64,000 nt of DNA from Plotosus lineatus (Eukaryota > Chordata > Actinopteri > Siluriformes > Plotosidae): positions 46,960,080-47,024,079 of the forward strand of contig CM045729.1 of the NCBI GenBank assembly GCA_024760905.1. The letters are read 5' to 3'. Below the pieces are notes generated by a model. It worked only from the letters and a program-made list of their open reading frames with translations. It did no database searches and was not told where the DNA came from. Within the stretch, counting starts at the first letter, position 1, and every line of letters begins with the position of its first letter. A program made the translations under genes and the position numbers. This document shows, in pieces, positions 61,501-64,000 of this stretch.

Positions 61501-63315
61501 CAGTTGTTGAGTTGATTGCTCCAGCTTTGGTAAGGCTGCACCGAAGCAACACTGTTGGAGAAACTGAGAAGTGGAGTACAAAAAAGGGCAACTTAAGATA
61601 ACTCTTCTGTTTATAATCCTGTAATTAAAAAGTAGATATAAACTTCGTCAAAGCTATGGTTCACTTTAAAAACATTAATGAGTTTTAAAATACCTGGTGA
61701 CAGTAAGCCAGGTAATGATCTTCTGCGGCCATGTTCATCTGTAACATCATTAAGCCTAATATCTGTCAGGCTGGCACTCTTCTTGGCTTCCAGTGGCATA
61801 TGTAGACAGTCTTTTCTGTCAGTCGAGCTGCCTTCATCACAGACATCATTACAGTCATTACCTAATAAAGTTCCCCTTGGAATAACTATGTCTTCAGATG
61901 AGTCATCACAGAGAGAATCTGTCACTGACTCTTCTAGTGTCATCAGTGCAGTATCATCTGAAAGTGTACATTTAATATCACTCATGACAAGTGGTGCCAA
62001 TGAAGGCAAGGCAGGCGTGTTGTTTTGGTCTGGTTGATGAGAATCCTTGAGTGACACCTGACGACTTGGAGGACGTGAACCCTTCCTGGGCATGACCTCA
62101 AACTGCTCTGAGTGAGACTGATCAGAGAGCTTCTTGAGGTAGTCTTTCAAAGCCTGTTCATCGGGGTAAAGGGAGCTTTTTTTTTTAGTGCTGGATTGCT
62201 GAGAACCATCCTGTGCTGCCATGCTGTCAGCCATAGTCTCATGAGCTGGATCAGTGTGATTCCCTTGATTCTCATCTGCTGTATCATCATCATGAGATTT
62301 ATTCGAACCACTCAGACTGGGGCTTAGAGGAGGCACAATAGAACTCTGGGGGACATTTTCTGAGGCCTCTGTCTTTGGTGTCAAGAAAAGAGATGTCTGG
62401 TTTGATATCTGACCTTGCTTTGCATCTGATAATTCAACCCCTAGTGGGCAGTAATGGTTGTCAGAAATAATAACATGGTCGTCCTTGTCAATCATTGTAT
62501 AAAGAGGCTGTTTGCACTGACCACATTTATCCTGGGACTGTTGAGAGGGCTCTGAAAGGGGTAGTGAGCGAACCAAAGCCAAGCTGTGAAACTCCCCGCA
62601 GGCAATCTGGATCACATATCTCCCTGAAAGATGCTCTACTTTCTGCGCCCTATACACAGGGAAAACAGTGGTCACCAAGCCCAACTGGCAGCCACTACCC
62701 CAGGCCCACACCTCATGATTACTTGACAAAGCTAATGTATGGTGTGCCCCACAGGCCACATCTTGGATTTTTACAAGTTCAGGAGGTACAAATTCTTCAT
62801 CCACAATGTTTATGGGGGTAGGATTAGGGACAACACGAAAATCAGAGATGCCACACTGACCATGGGAGTTCTCACCCCACATGTACACTATTCCATCCTC
62901 TGTTACAGCACCACAGTGAAAACTACCCGAAGATATACGGACCACATGGTGGCCAGTTAGAGAGCTTTCCAGCACAGGCTCCACTGTCTGAGATTTCAAA
63001 TCTCTCTTCCATGGAAGCTCTCCAAAGCTGTAGACAAAGCCATCTAGATGAGATGTTCAACAGGTCAGTCTTAAAAACTGCATATTTCAAAAAATTGAAT
63101 TGAGTGCATAAGCTCGTTAACTTTAAAAAAAAAATCTAAATATTAAAAAATCTAACAGACACGTACTTTTTGTAAGCAGAACTCCATGGTTGATTCCCAG
63201 TGCAGCCTGAACCACAGGTTGTGGAAGGAAAACTCTCACTGGTTTAACAGTGCATGAGTAGCCCTGCCATCTGTGGGGAACACCCCTATCATGTGAACCT
63301 TCCTCTTCTTCAGAA
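16594..63315 (-). CDS. als2: als2, alsin Rho/Rab guanine nucleotide exchange factor (31 coding exons, start exon not found)
   Basis: Alsin is a cytosolic and endosomal protein that activates Rab5 through its VPS9 domain and acts in Rac1-linked macropinocytosis; loss causes juvenile motor neuron disease in people (family knowledge). Exons on the minus strand: 63315-63167, 63043-61694, 61563-61398, 61312-61216, 61102-61025, 58860-58684, 58410-58239, 57561-57372, 57016-56951, 56296-56134, 56056-55925, 51141-51013, 47811-47741, 40893-40827, 40201-40002, 39412-39347, 39259-39161, 39071-38907, 38199-38088, 38009-37932, 37843-37710, 28507-28343, 28004-27887, 26930-26773, 20385-20278, 20099-19923, 19124-19079, 18941-18880, 18748-18599, 17342-17246, 16638-16594. 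All have AG/GT borders, and the phases join without a break into about 1,661 residues and a TAG stop. The first exon, with the ATG and about six residues, was not identified upstream of 63315. Confidence 0.96.
16788..17036. mobile_element. Composite SINE debris: family B head (+) against family C head (-)
   Basis: 16797-16920 has GTGGCGCAGTGGTTCACACT and TGTGTGGAGTTTGCATG, typical of family B. 16965-17036 is the inverted family C head (CTACACCATTGGCCCC). It lies in the last als2 intron. Confidence 0.7.
18248..18568 (+). mobile_element. tRNA-derived SINE family B
   Basis: CCTCACAGCAAGAAAGTCCT and TTTCTGTGTGGAGTTTG, then AAGACATGCACATTAGACTA, ending in GGATTAAACGGTTCAATAAATGAGTGAGTGAG. A GT repeat sits in the middle. 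Its tail stops about 30 bp from the 5' splice site of the als2 exon ending at 18599. Confidence 0.85.
19186..19450 (+). mobile_element. tRNA-derived SINE family A, head and body only
   Basis: GTGGTGGTCTAGTGGATAGG holds an A box (TGGTCTAGTGG) and GGTTCGAGTCC at 19233 is a consensus B box, so the pol III promoter is readable. The copy breaks off in an A run after GGCATCCGATGTAAA and joins a family B SINE at about 19450. It lies in an als2 intron. Confidence 0.88.
19451..19748 (+). mobile_element. tRNA-derived SINE family B
   Basis: CAAGTGTTTCTGTGTGGAG, AAAGACATGCACGTTAAACT and CTTGCAACCCTAATAGGAAT, then a GAGTGAGTG tail. It is joined to a family A SINE at its left. Confidence 0.82.
19840..19895. 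repeat. (GT)n microsatellite next to an als2 5' splice site
   Basis: About 55 bp of GT on the plus strand, CA on the als2 transcript, about 30-80 bases downstream of the donor of exon 20099-19923. Confidence 0.97.
20464..20822 (-). mobile_element. tRNA-derived SINE family B with an internal CA repeat
   Basis: The left side is the inverted tail (CACTCACTCACTCATTTTG), and the right side the inverted head (CAAACTCCACACAGAAATGC, CCTTCCTGCTGTGAGGC). A CA repeat of about 58 bp (20581-20638) has grown inside. It lies about 80 bp upstream of the als2 exon that starts at 20385. Confidence 0.85.
20581..20638. repeat. (CA)n microsatellite
   Basis: About 58 bp of CA inside the SINE at 20464-20822. Confidence 0.97.
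20974..24792. mobile_element. hAT-like DNA transposon relic, split by an RTE insertion
   Basis: Flanked by the perfect 8-bp repeat GTCAACAC at 20966-20973 and 24793-24800, the target size of hAT elements. The ends are inverted: CAACGTTCCCTCTAA at the left and the complement of CAATGTTCCCTGTAA at the right (13 of 15 positions). Without the RTE (21515-24596) and its duplicated target it is about 720 bp. Just left of the RTE, one frame reads [19 protein letters not shown], which resembles the D-E-S-T-D region of hAT transposases. So this is an internally deleted autonomous element. Confidence 0.8.
21515..24596 (+). mobile_element. RTE/BovB-like LINE, near full length, 17-bp target duplication
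   Basis: Flanked by a perfect 17-bp repeat, ATATATCAAATTCAGGG, at 21498-21514 and 24597-24613. It contains the 5' leader with GGTTGCGTCAGGAAGGGCAT (21570s), endonuclease (21861-22865; [26 protein letters not shown]), linker and RT (22862-23995) and the C-terminal part (23999-24571). Lesions include a frameshift near 22860, a TGA at about 23993 and a roughly 30-bp loss near 24260. It sits inside a hAT relic and in an als2 intron, antisense to the gene. Confidence 0.95.
24801..25933. other. als2 intron, no gene seen
   Basis: AT-rich unique-looking sequence between the hAT relic and the short RTE fragment. No conserved frame. Confidence 0.6.
25049..25080. repeat. (GT)n microsatellite
   Basis: About 32 bp of GT in the als2 intron between the hAT relic and the short RTE fragment. 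Confidence 0.96.
25950..26412 (+). mobile_element. RTE/BovB-like LINE, short 3' fragment with 16-bp target duplication
   Basis: A 463-bp copy of the 3' end, from AAGAATGAAAGGAAAAGTG to AAGCCGAAAGGAAAAGAAG. Flanked by the perfect repeat AGAAAGCACCATCAAT at 25934-25949 and 26413-26428, so it is a 5'-truncated insertion, not a decayed long copy. It lies in the als2 intron between exons 26930 and 20385, antisense to the gene. Confidence 0.95.
26773..28507 (-). CDS. als2: als2 exons between the MORN and VPS9 domains
   Basis: Exons 28507-28343, 28004-27887 and 26930-26773 encode about residues 1288-1434. Clear matches to alsin are [45 protein letters not shown] and [20 protein letters not shown]. 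This helical stretch precedes the VPS9 catalytic core and includes the helical-bundle part of that module. The 28507 exon follows a 9.2-kb intron loaded with transposons. The 28004 acceptor is preceded on the transcribed strand by a (TG)n then (CTGT)n tract. Confidence 0.94.
27215..27540 (+). mobile_element. tRNA-derived SINE family B
   Basis: CCTCACAGTAAGAAGGTCCT followed by TGTTTGTATGTTCTC, AAAGATGTACAG and AACCCTTCATTGGATGGTG. A diverged copy in the als2 intron between exons 28004-27887 and 26930-26773. Confidence 0.78.
28021..28068. repeat. (CAGA)n(CA)n tract next to an als2 3' splice site
   Basis: On the als2 transcript this is (TG)n followed by (CTGT)n, ending about 15 bases before the acceptor of exon 28004-27887. 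Confidence 0.96.
28190..28250 (-). mobile_element. Possible LINE 3' tail fragment
   Basis: GATAAGACAAGATAAGACAAG followed by ACTTTATTATGCCGGAGG, on the minus strand an AATAAAGT signal followed by CTTGTCTTATC repeats. This resembles the tail of a LINE with a GATAAGACAA-type repeat. Too short to assign. Confidence 0.4.
28999..29126. repeat. Compound (TC)n(TA)n(CA)n microsatellite
   Basis: Runs of CT, TA and CA follow each other and end at the border of the CAGTCGGCCC-type repeat. Confidence 0.97.
29127..30060 (+). mobile_element. Repeat with CAGTCGGCCC-type end, Tigger-like, with internal duplication (copy 1)
   Basis: Begins AGTCGGCCCCCTACTTAC after a CA repeat and shares long stretches with 48953-50160, including TTTTCCTAAGTTTTCGTCC and CCTCAAGGAATCAAATTAAAG. 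Within it a unit of about 160 bp is present twice (29400-29560 and 29640-29800), each ending in a GA repeat. The right boundary is uncertain. No long frame. Confidence 0.6.
30926..30976. repeat. Perfect palindrome with a central cAMP-response-type site
   Basis: Arms of 24 bases at 30926-30949 and 30953-30976 are perfect complements with a 3-base spacer. TGACGTCA lies at 30944-30951. A copy of ACGTCATACGTCACT precedes it at 30912. It lies in the large als2 intron in AT-rich DNA. Confidence 0.93.
31595..32428. mobile_element. TTAA-flanked DNA transposon (piggyBac/Kolobok-like ends) carrying a cysteine-rich gene remnant
   Basis: The left end TTTAAAGGGTACCTGTA (31596-31612) and right end TACAGGTACCCTTTAAA (32412-32428) are perfect inverted repeats. 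Read as TTAA plus AGGGTACCTGTA, they fit elements with a TTAA target. The unit is about 830 bp and sits in the 9.2-kb als2 intron. It contains a short decayed coding region (31910-32215). Confidence 0.72.
31910..32215 (+). pseudogene. Cysteine-rich protein remnant resembling the P2X7 receptor tail domain
   Basis: An ATG at 31911 opens [17 protein letters not shown]. After a frameshift the reading continues [16 protein letters not shown] and IWCTCGKCV. After another shift in an A run it gives [17 protein letters not shown]. The W-C-x-C-G-x-C ... C-x-C-C-x-E spacing is the pattern of the zinc-binding ballast domain at the P2X7 C-terminus, which fish genomes also carry in standalone repeat-encoded proteins (from memory). 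No function is claimed; the frame is broken at least twice. Confidence 0.55.
32646..35751 (+). mobile_element. RTE/BovB-like LINE, best preserved full-length copy
   Basis: Starts ATGCAGCCGTGAGG after a TA repeat and ends in AAGAAGAAG followed by ATATATATA, so the target duplication is hidden in TA-rich DNA. It is about 3.1 kb. Its 597-codon frame (32775-34568) is the longest in any RTE copy here. The copy is antisense to als2 in the 9.2-kb intron. Confidence 0.94.
32775..35631 (+). pseudogene. RTE endonuclease-reverse transcriptase, three or more lesions
   Basis: The frame starts at about 32775 with a basic N-terminus. The APE endonuclease follows, with [41 protein letters not shown] and KQHRMVVC. 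A charged linker comes next, then the RT ([34 protein letters not shown]). A one-base loss near 34557 shifts the frame to 34508-34978. A second loss near 34968 hits just before the FADD motif. A TGA at 35068 follows. The last part (35071-35631) carries [15 protein letters not shown] and [13 protein letters not shown], ending at a premature TGA. RTE clade elements encode a single polyprotein of this kind, about 950-1,000 residues. Confidence 0.9.
36407..36708 (+). mobile_element. tRNA-derived SINE family C, 13-bp target duplication
   Basis: The head GGTGGTGTAGTGGTTAGGG and AGTTCGAATCCC form A and B boxes, followed by a body with CCCAGCAGTATAAATGGGTA and a tail of CTTTACC repeats. Flanked by the perfect repeat TACTGTGGAATAT at 36394-36406 and 36709-36721. 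It lies in the large als2 intron. Confidence 0.92.
36944..37281 (-). mobile_element. tRNA-derived SINE family A
   Basis: Carries the RTE-like tail (GAGTCGCCACAGCGAATCAT on this strand), the body and the tRNA-like head (CCACTAGACCATCACTGCCC). A short flanking repeat TAAAACT is visible on both sides. It lies in the large als2 intron. Confidence 0.9.
37710..40201 (-). CDS. als2: als2 exons for the end of the PH domain and the MORN repeats
   Basis: Seven exons: 40201-40002, 39412-39347, 39259-39161, 39071-38907, 38199-38088, 38009-37932 and 37843-37710. They give about eight MORN units with the Y-x-G-x-W/F-x(4)-G-x-G pattern, for example [98 protein letters not shown] and [15 protein letters not shown]. 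They span about residues 1050-1260. In alsin the MORN block supports oligomerisation and works with VPS9 in Rab5 activation. The exon 40201 acceptor is preceded by a long CT tract. One short RTE fragment lies in the intron between the first two exons. Confidence 0.95.
38300..38400 (+). mobile_element. SINE family B tail fragment
   Basis: GTCAGCTGAGATGGTTGCCTG and AACCCTAATTAGGATAAAGTG, then GAATGGATGAATG, match the family tail. Confidence 0.7.
38615..38832 (-). mobile_element. SINE family B, partial
   Basis: CCTAGGGGCAATTTGGAACA, GAGAAAACATGCAAACTCCA and TTCATGTTGTGAAGCAG match the inverted family consensus as seen in other copies here. Confidence 0.75.
39548..39852 (-). mobile_element. RTE/BovB-like LINE, short 3' fragment on the minus strand
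   Basis: Reverse complement of the RTE 3' end (GGGATCGCCACAGCGAATCATCTG at its left side). Flanked by the 13-bp repeat TTGTTAAGGTAAC at 39535-39547 and 39853-39865. It is the only RTE copy in sense orientation to als2. It lies in the small intron between exons 40201-40002 and 39412-39347. Confidence 0.93.
40208..40275. repeat. (GA)n microsatellite forming an als2 polypyrimidine tract
   Basis: About 65 bp of GA, which is (CT)n on the als2 transcript, ending about seven bases before the acceptor of exon 40201-40002. Confidence 0.97.
40375..40742 (-). mobile_element. tRNA-derived SINE family B
   Basis: An ATTC repeat (40375-40407), then inverted tail, middle (ACTAGGGGTGATTTGAAACA) and head (GCAAATTCCACACAGAAACA). 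Nearly complete copy in the als2 intron before exon 40201. Confidence 0.85.
40827..51141 (-). CDS. als2: als2 exons for the PH domain (first three)
   Basis: Exons 51141-51013, 47811-47741 and 40893-40827 encode about residues 914-1002. The core motif [20 protein letters not shown] matches the PH strand region of alsin, followed by [12 protein letters not shown] and [20 protein letters not shown]. The next exon (40201-40002) finishes the PH helix with [14 protein letters not shown]. The two introns are 3.2 and 6.8 kb; the larger holds a LINE and a DNA-transposon relic. The 71-bp exon is short, but its phase (2) is completed by the first base of the 67-bp exon. Confidence 0.93.
41095..41413 (-). 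mobile_element. Rex1/Babar-like LINE, 3' end fragment on the minus strand
   Basis: Reverse complement of 10620-10930: the segments AGGCTCTTGAAGTACCATCA and CAGTCAGTGGGGTAAATGTGG match the other copy. The GATAA repeats at 41098-41115 are its tail. It abuts a Tigger-like relic at about 41413. Confidence 0.85.
41414..43102. mobile_element. Tigger/pogo-like DNA transposon relic, left part, with a large inverted repeat
   Basis: This region and 47034-47075 form one element split by a LINE. The text near 41412 (CGCGGTTTTGCACCCACGG) is of the 'cgcgg' type seen in the terminal family at 63894. Inside lie inverted arms at about 41717-42035 and 42752-43074, separated by about 720 bp that include a GTTAGC-rich stretch and a TACATACA repeat (42422-42440). 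No open frame of note. The left terminus was not found; a Rex1-like fragment abuts it. Confidence 0.5.
43103..47022 (+). mobile_element. APE-type LINE with C-terminal zinc finger, near full length, 11-bp target duplication
   Basis: Flanked by the perfect repeat ATGCGGGAGCT at 43092-43102 and 47023-47033, giving an element of 3,920 bp. The 5' UTR of about 900 bp (43103-43998) is GC-richer than the surroundings. One coding region follows, then a short 3' end with CATCGTCTCTCGAGACG. The insertion lies inside a Tigger-like relic within the als2 intron between exons 47811-47741 and 40893-40827, antisense to als2. The clade was not assigned. Confidence 0.88.
43999..46974 (+). pseudogene. LINE endonuclease-reverse transcriptase with C-terminal Cys/His finger
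   Basis: Endonuclease frame 43999-44709 has [17 protein letters not shown] and [13 protein letters not shown]. It ends soon after HKVSWRYP, and the C-terminal endonuclease part with the family's DHSLV-type catalytic motif is absent. A second frame (44577-45935) carries the linker and RT fingers ([33 protein letters not shown]). A frameshift near 45830 leads to 45847-46977 with [31 protein letters not shown] and [11 protein letters not shown]. The end is [25 protein letters not shown], a C2H2/CCHC-type finger. The protein is split in at least three pieces and is not functional. Confidence 0.85.
47034..47077 (-). mobile_element. Tigger/pogo-like terminal inverted repeat, right end
   Basis: The reverse complement reads CAGTAGGCCCTCAACATTCG followed by TGGGGGTTCGGTCCC, which matches the repeat at 63894 almost base for base. 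It is followed by TA at 47076-47077, the Tc1/mariner-type target. Confidence 0.7.
47215..47535 (-). mobile_element. tRNA-derived SINE family B
   Basis: CACACCTAGGGGCAATTTGG, AACATACAAAATCTACACAG and CCTTCTGGCTGTGAGGCGGA, the inverted family order. Confidence 0.82.
48605..48722 (+). mobile_element. SINE family B tail fragment
   Basis: GCGATGGCCTGGCAAGCTG, TCGGCTGAGATGGGTGCCAG and AACTAGGATTAAGTGGTTC, then GAAAATGAAGAATG. Confidence 0.78.
48953..50160 (+). mobile_element. Repeat with CAGTCGGCCC-type end, Tigger-like (copy 2)
   Basis: Starts CAGTCGGCCCCCTACTTACG after TA and resembles copy 1 through to the AT-rich end TTTAATAAATAATTTTCTTTT. A 144-codon frame (49000-49434) ends in [18 protein letters not shown], but no transposase motif could be named. 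GT and GA repeats lie at 49557-49645. Confidence 0.6.
49557..49645. repeat. (GT)n then (GA)n microsatellite
   Basis: Inside copy 2 of the CAGTCGGCCC-type repeat; copy 1 carries GA repeats at the equivalent place. Confidence 0.96.
51174..51246. repeat. (CA)n microsatellite near an als2 3' splice site
   Basis: About 72 bp of CA, GT on the als2 transcript, ending about 33 bases before the acceptor of exon 51141-51013. Confidence 0.97.
51250..52505. other. als2 intron, no gene seen
   Basis: AT-rich sequence between the CA repeat near exon 51141 and the RTE copy at 52528. No repeat family or frame recognised. Confidence 0.6.
52528..55488 (+). mobile_element. RTE/BovB-like LINE, near full length, 19-bp target duplication
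   Basis: Begins ATGCAGCCATGAGC and ends AAGCCGAAAGGAAAAGAAGA. Flanked by the perfect 19-bp repeat ATCATAACATTTATTTTTA at 52509-52527 and 55489-55507. Endonuclease at 52597-53449, linker at 53452-54088, RT at 54095-54781 ([13 protein letters not shown]), C-terminus at 54806-55460. Numerous stops and frameshifts, and a loss of about 230 bp in the linker near 53725. Antisense to als2 in the intron between exons 56056-55925 and 51141-51013. Confidence 0.95.
55925..58860 (-). CDS. als2: als2 exons for the end of the RCC1-like domain and the DH (RhoGEF) domain
   Basis: Six exons: 58860-58684, 58410-58239, 57561-57372, 57016-56951, 56296-56134 and 56056-55925. The first closes the RCC1-like domain (motif [16 protein letters not shown]). 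The rest encode the Dbl-homology helices, about residues 676-910, with recognisable pieces such as [49 protein letters not shown] and [11 protein letters not shown]. The 66-bp exon at 57016-56951 was found by phase: it supplies the codons joining TYK-K to Y and Q to E. DH domains catalyse nucleotide exchange on Rho GTPases; in alsin this activity is debated. Confidence 0.94.
56450..56890 (-). mobile_element. Two SINE family B pieces, side by side
   Basis: 56465-56560 holds the inverted middle (CTAGGGGCAATTTGAAACAG, GGGAGGAAACCGGAG). 56600-56888 holds a second, fuller copy with GGATACACCCTGTACGGCTC and TGCACACAGAAATGCC. Both are in the als2 intron between 57016-56951 and 56296-56134. Confidence 0.72.
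58507..58537. repeat. (ATT)n microsatellite
   Basis: About ten ATT units in the als2 intron between exons 58860-58684 and 58410-58239. A short CA run lies at 58428-58450. Confidence 0.95.
59169..59509 (-). mobile_element. Chimeric SINE: family A head joined to family B tail
   Basis: The right part (about 59286-59509) is the family A head and adjoining body. The left part (59169-59285) is the family B 3' end (AACCGCTTAATCCTAATTAGG, GAGTACACCCTGGACAGCTC). The whole is bounded by TGTTTGGGAATT (59157-59168) and TGTTTGGAAATT (59510-59521), 11 of 12 identical, which suggests a single insertion. Confidence 0.75.
60178..60380 (-). mobile_element. SINE family B, diverged copy
   Basis: GCGGGGTAACACCCTAAAAA, CACACAACTCCACAGAGAAA and CGCTAACCACTACGCCAC keep the inverted family order. 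Confidence 0.65.
60616..60962 (-). mobile_element. tRNA-derived SINE family A, 17-bp target duplication
   Basis: Same family as 14789-15140, nearly full length. Flanked by the perfect repeat GAGTACAATATCATATG at 60599-60615 and 60963-60979. It lies in the als2 intron between exons 61102-61025 and 58860-58684, in sense orientation. Confidence 0.94.
61025..63315 (-). CDS. als2: als2 exons for the N-terminal RCC1-like domain (first part)
   Basis: Five exons (63315-63167, 63043-61694, 61563-61398, 61312-61216, 61102-61025) encode roughly residues 1-613. RCC1-type repeats are visible: [52 protein letters not shown] and [15 protein letters not shown]. The 1,350-bp second exon carries a long Ser/Asp-rich insert with poor conservation between the third and fourth repeats, as human alsin does. 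In the family this domain folds as a beta-propeller that restrains the C-terminal activity and binds membranes. The first exon listed starts inside a codon at an AG acceptor, so at least one upstream coding exon must exist. Confidence 0.95.
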
Positions 63316-63434
63316 CTATAGAAATAAATAAATATTGATACTTTTAAAAATTCATATAGAATGTTGTAATGCAGAATATTCATATTATCTGATACAGGCT
63401 TGGGCAAATACTGCAAGGTTCTGTTCACACTCAT

Positions 63435-63859
63435 GGTTTTTTAATGGGTTAACCTATCACAATAGCACAAGTTTAGTATATCTGTATTTGCTGACTGTAG
63501 GCCATTTGTTATGCAATACACCAGTCCCTGTTTATCCTATTCTTCAATAAATAAACAAATAAAAAAGACAGAAAACACTACTAATGAGTAGATTTAGGTG
63601 ACCATTTTCATGGTCCTGGTATGTGTACAGCAGGTTTGAGTGCATCAAGCACAGCAGTGCTAGTACCCTATAAAAATGTCAGTAGATTTTACAGTCAAAA
63701 AAATGTTAATGACAACAGTTTAAAAAGAAAAAAAAAAACAACAAAAAAAAAACCCTGTAAACTCTAAATAACTTGAAGCTTTATTTTAACATGGAATCAC
63801 CATAAACAAGTTAATCAGAAAAAATGATCACTTATACATATGTACACACTTTTATATAT

Positions 63860-63865
<6 letters not shown>
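63435..63865. other. Region upstream of the first als2 exon found; missing start exon or promoter expected here or beyond
   Basis: An acceptor at 63316 shows that another exon lies upstream. A minus-strand ATG at 63434 opens a frame reading MSVNRTLQYLPKP, but no donor with the needed phase was found. No CpG-rich promoter is visible. Confidence 0.4.

Positions 63866-63893
<28 letters not shown>
63866..63893. repeat. (CA)n microsatellite
   Basis: About 28 bp of CA directly before the Tigger-like end at 63894. Confidence 0.95.
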
Positions 63894-63897
<4 letters not shown>

Positions 63898-64000
63898 GGC
63901 CCTCGACATTCGCGGGGGTTCGGTTCCGAGCCCTCCCGCGAATCGAGATAATCCGCGAGTTCTGTACCCGGAAGTAAAACCCCATGTATCATGTCACATA
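63894..64000 (+). mobile_element. Tigger/pogo-like element, left end running out of the window
   Basis: CAGTAGGCCCTCGACATTCG and the following GGGTTCGGTTCC match the terminal repeat at 47034-47075. The element starts right after a CA repeat and continues beyond the window. Confidence 0.65.

Noticed and set aside
63123..63434. ATG at 63434 as the als2 start
   Set aside because: The frame runs through what is clearly intron before the acceptor at 63316, and a donor of the needed phase was not found, so the true start exon remains unknown.

Overview
The window looks like euchromatic DNA of a ray-finned fish. It holds one host gene, the alsin gene als2. The gene lies on the minus strand and runs from about 63.3 kb down to 16.6 kb in 31 recognisable coding exons. 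The exons join in consistent reading phase into about 1,661 codons plus a stop, close to my memory of the human protein (1,657 aa). Only the first few residues and the initiating ATG were not found. Domain order is RCC1-like N-terminus, DH, PH, MORN repeats, then VPS9, which is the alsin architecture. The teleost assignment rests on the repeats: RTE/BovB-type LINEs, a Rex1/Babar-like LINE, several tRNA-derived SINEs, hAT-, Tigger- and TTAA-type DNA transposon relics, and abundant CA/GA/TA microsatellites.

Layout. 0-11 kb is intergenic and packed with LINEs: a decayed RTE copy (0.4-2.7 kb), a LINE whose ORF1 carries a 2A-like peptide (2.9-9.6 kb) with a second RTE nested inside it, and a Rex1/Babar-like 3' fragment (9.8-11 kb). 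11-16.6 kb has no recognised gene and holds two SINE copies; part of it may be als2 3' UTR. 16.6-20.4 kb carries the VPS9 and preceding linker exons. The 20.4-26.8 kb intron holds a hAT relic split by a full-length RTE, plus a short RTE fragment. 26.8-28.5 kb has three linker exons. The 28.5-37.7 kb intron holds a Tigger-like repeat, a palindrome-bearing AT-rich stretch, a TTAA-flanked element with a P2X7-tail-like cysteine motif, another RTE and SINEs. 37.7-40.9 kb has the MORN exons and the last PH exon. The 40.9-47.7 kb intron holds a nearly full-length LINE with an 11-bp target duplication, inserted into a Tigger-like element that carries a large inverted repeat. 47.7-51.1 kb has the first two PH exons. 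The 51.1-55.9 kb intron has a fourth large RTE. 55.9-63.3 kb has the DH and RCC1-like exons. The window ends in another Tigger-like end.

The main observations beyond the gene are these. A SINE body appears to be built from both ends of the resident RTE LINE, like the arrangement in bovine Bov-tA. LINE ORF1 contains a 2A-like motif. There are several nested transposons with clean target-site duplications. Simple repeats sit against several als2 splice sites. No LINE copy is intact. Exon borders come from GT/AG sites plus remembered similarity to human alsin, not from transcripts.
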